Assembly (NCBI GenBank): GCA_049472395.1
Contig: JBLIRR010000009.1
Location: 62,001-126,000 of the forward strand
Reading direction: 5' to 3'
DNA length: 64,000 nucleotides
Origin: JBLIRR01 sp049472395
GTDB lineage: Bacteria; SZUA-182; DTGQ01; JBLIRR01
Positions 63,980-64,000 of this stretch are shown here, piece by piece. Each line of letters starts with the position of its first letter. The stretch's first letter is position 1. The position numbers and the translations under genes are program-made. The notes under the pieces are model-generated. The model saw only the letters and a program-made list of their open reading frames with translations, was not told where the DNA came from and ran no database searches.

Positions 63980-64000
63980 TCATTGTCTTTAAGTGTGGCA

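Overview
The window looks like chromosome from a Gram-negative (two-membrane), probably anaerobic, environmental bacterium of roughly 40% GC. The outer envelope is implied by several lipoproteins with clear lipoboxes, OmpA-type peptidoglycan-binding domains and an LpoB-like lipoprotein. The many multi-PAS histidine kinases, a sigma-54 activator, HD-GYP signalling, NifS/NifU and a CxxCH sensor kinase fit a Desulfobacterota/Nitrospirota-like or candidate-phylum lineage. No rRNA or tRNA is present, so the taxonomy is a weak inference.

Layout. 0-4 kb: a double zinc-ribbon protein, then nifU-nifS followed by what looks like a truncated serine acetyltransferase stub. 4-14.2 kb: five secreted proteins of one aromatic/proline-rich family (called here the WPLWSP family) plus a related beta-rich secreted protein, a 1371-residue hybrid kinase and a vapBC pair. 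14.3-18.4 kb: a degenerate receiver, a sigma-54 activator and its kinase, with a consensus-matching sigma-54 promoter and a palindrome that could be the activator site. 18.6-26.8 kb: a zinc-dependent phospholipase C-like protein, a propeller lipoprotein, a solo DruA-like protein, a REC-PAS-GAF protein and a membrane-bound kinase. 27-31.6 kb: a compact four-gene cassette that looks like a radical-SAM peptide-modification (RiPP-type) system. 31.7-35.2 kb: an HD-GYP protein and a HEAT-like protein sharing an N-terminal domain. 35.3-44.4 kb: an eight-gene operon (two OmpA-anchored solute-binding proteins, VWA lipoprotein, coiled-coil membrane protein, TelA, and a complete ABC importer). 44.4-46.6 kb: an AbiEi/AbiEii toxin-antitoxin pair with a readable promoter and two operators, flanked by a decayed copy of the ABC ATPase tail. 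46.6-56 kb: small secreted and BON proteins, a deacetylase-like protein without its metal histidines, a five-gene lipoprotein/LpoB operon and a radical SAM enzyme. 56-60.2 kb: a giant secreted chagasin-propeller fusion. 60.7-64 kb: a DUF4062-NACHT protein ending in a formylglycine-enzyme/C-lectin fold whose last 45 residues carry the codon signature of a diversity-generating retroelement (DGR) variable region.

How the parts may work together. The kinase/sigma-54 activator pair probably controls the degenerate receiver and perhaps the WPLWSP genes just downstream. The radical-SAM cassette has a repetitive substrate (about 30-residue period around a YG[V/I] core), two SPASM maturases, one fused to an SPFH/stomatin domain, and a site-2-type membrane protease; it is the best candidate for an undescribed system. 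The DUF4062-NACHT-lectin protein is the best candidate for a diversified sensor or defence receptor; its template repeat and reverse transcriptase are expected just beyond the right edge.
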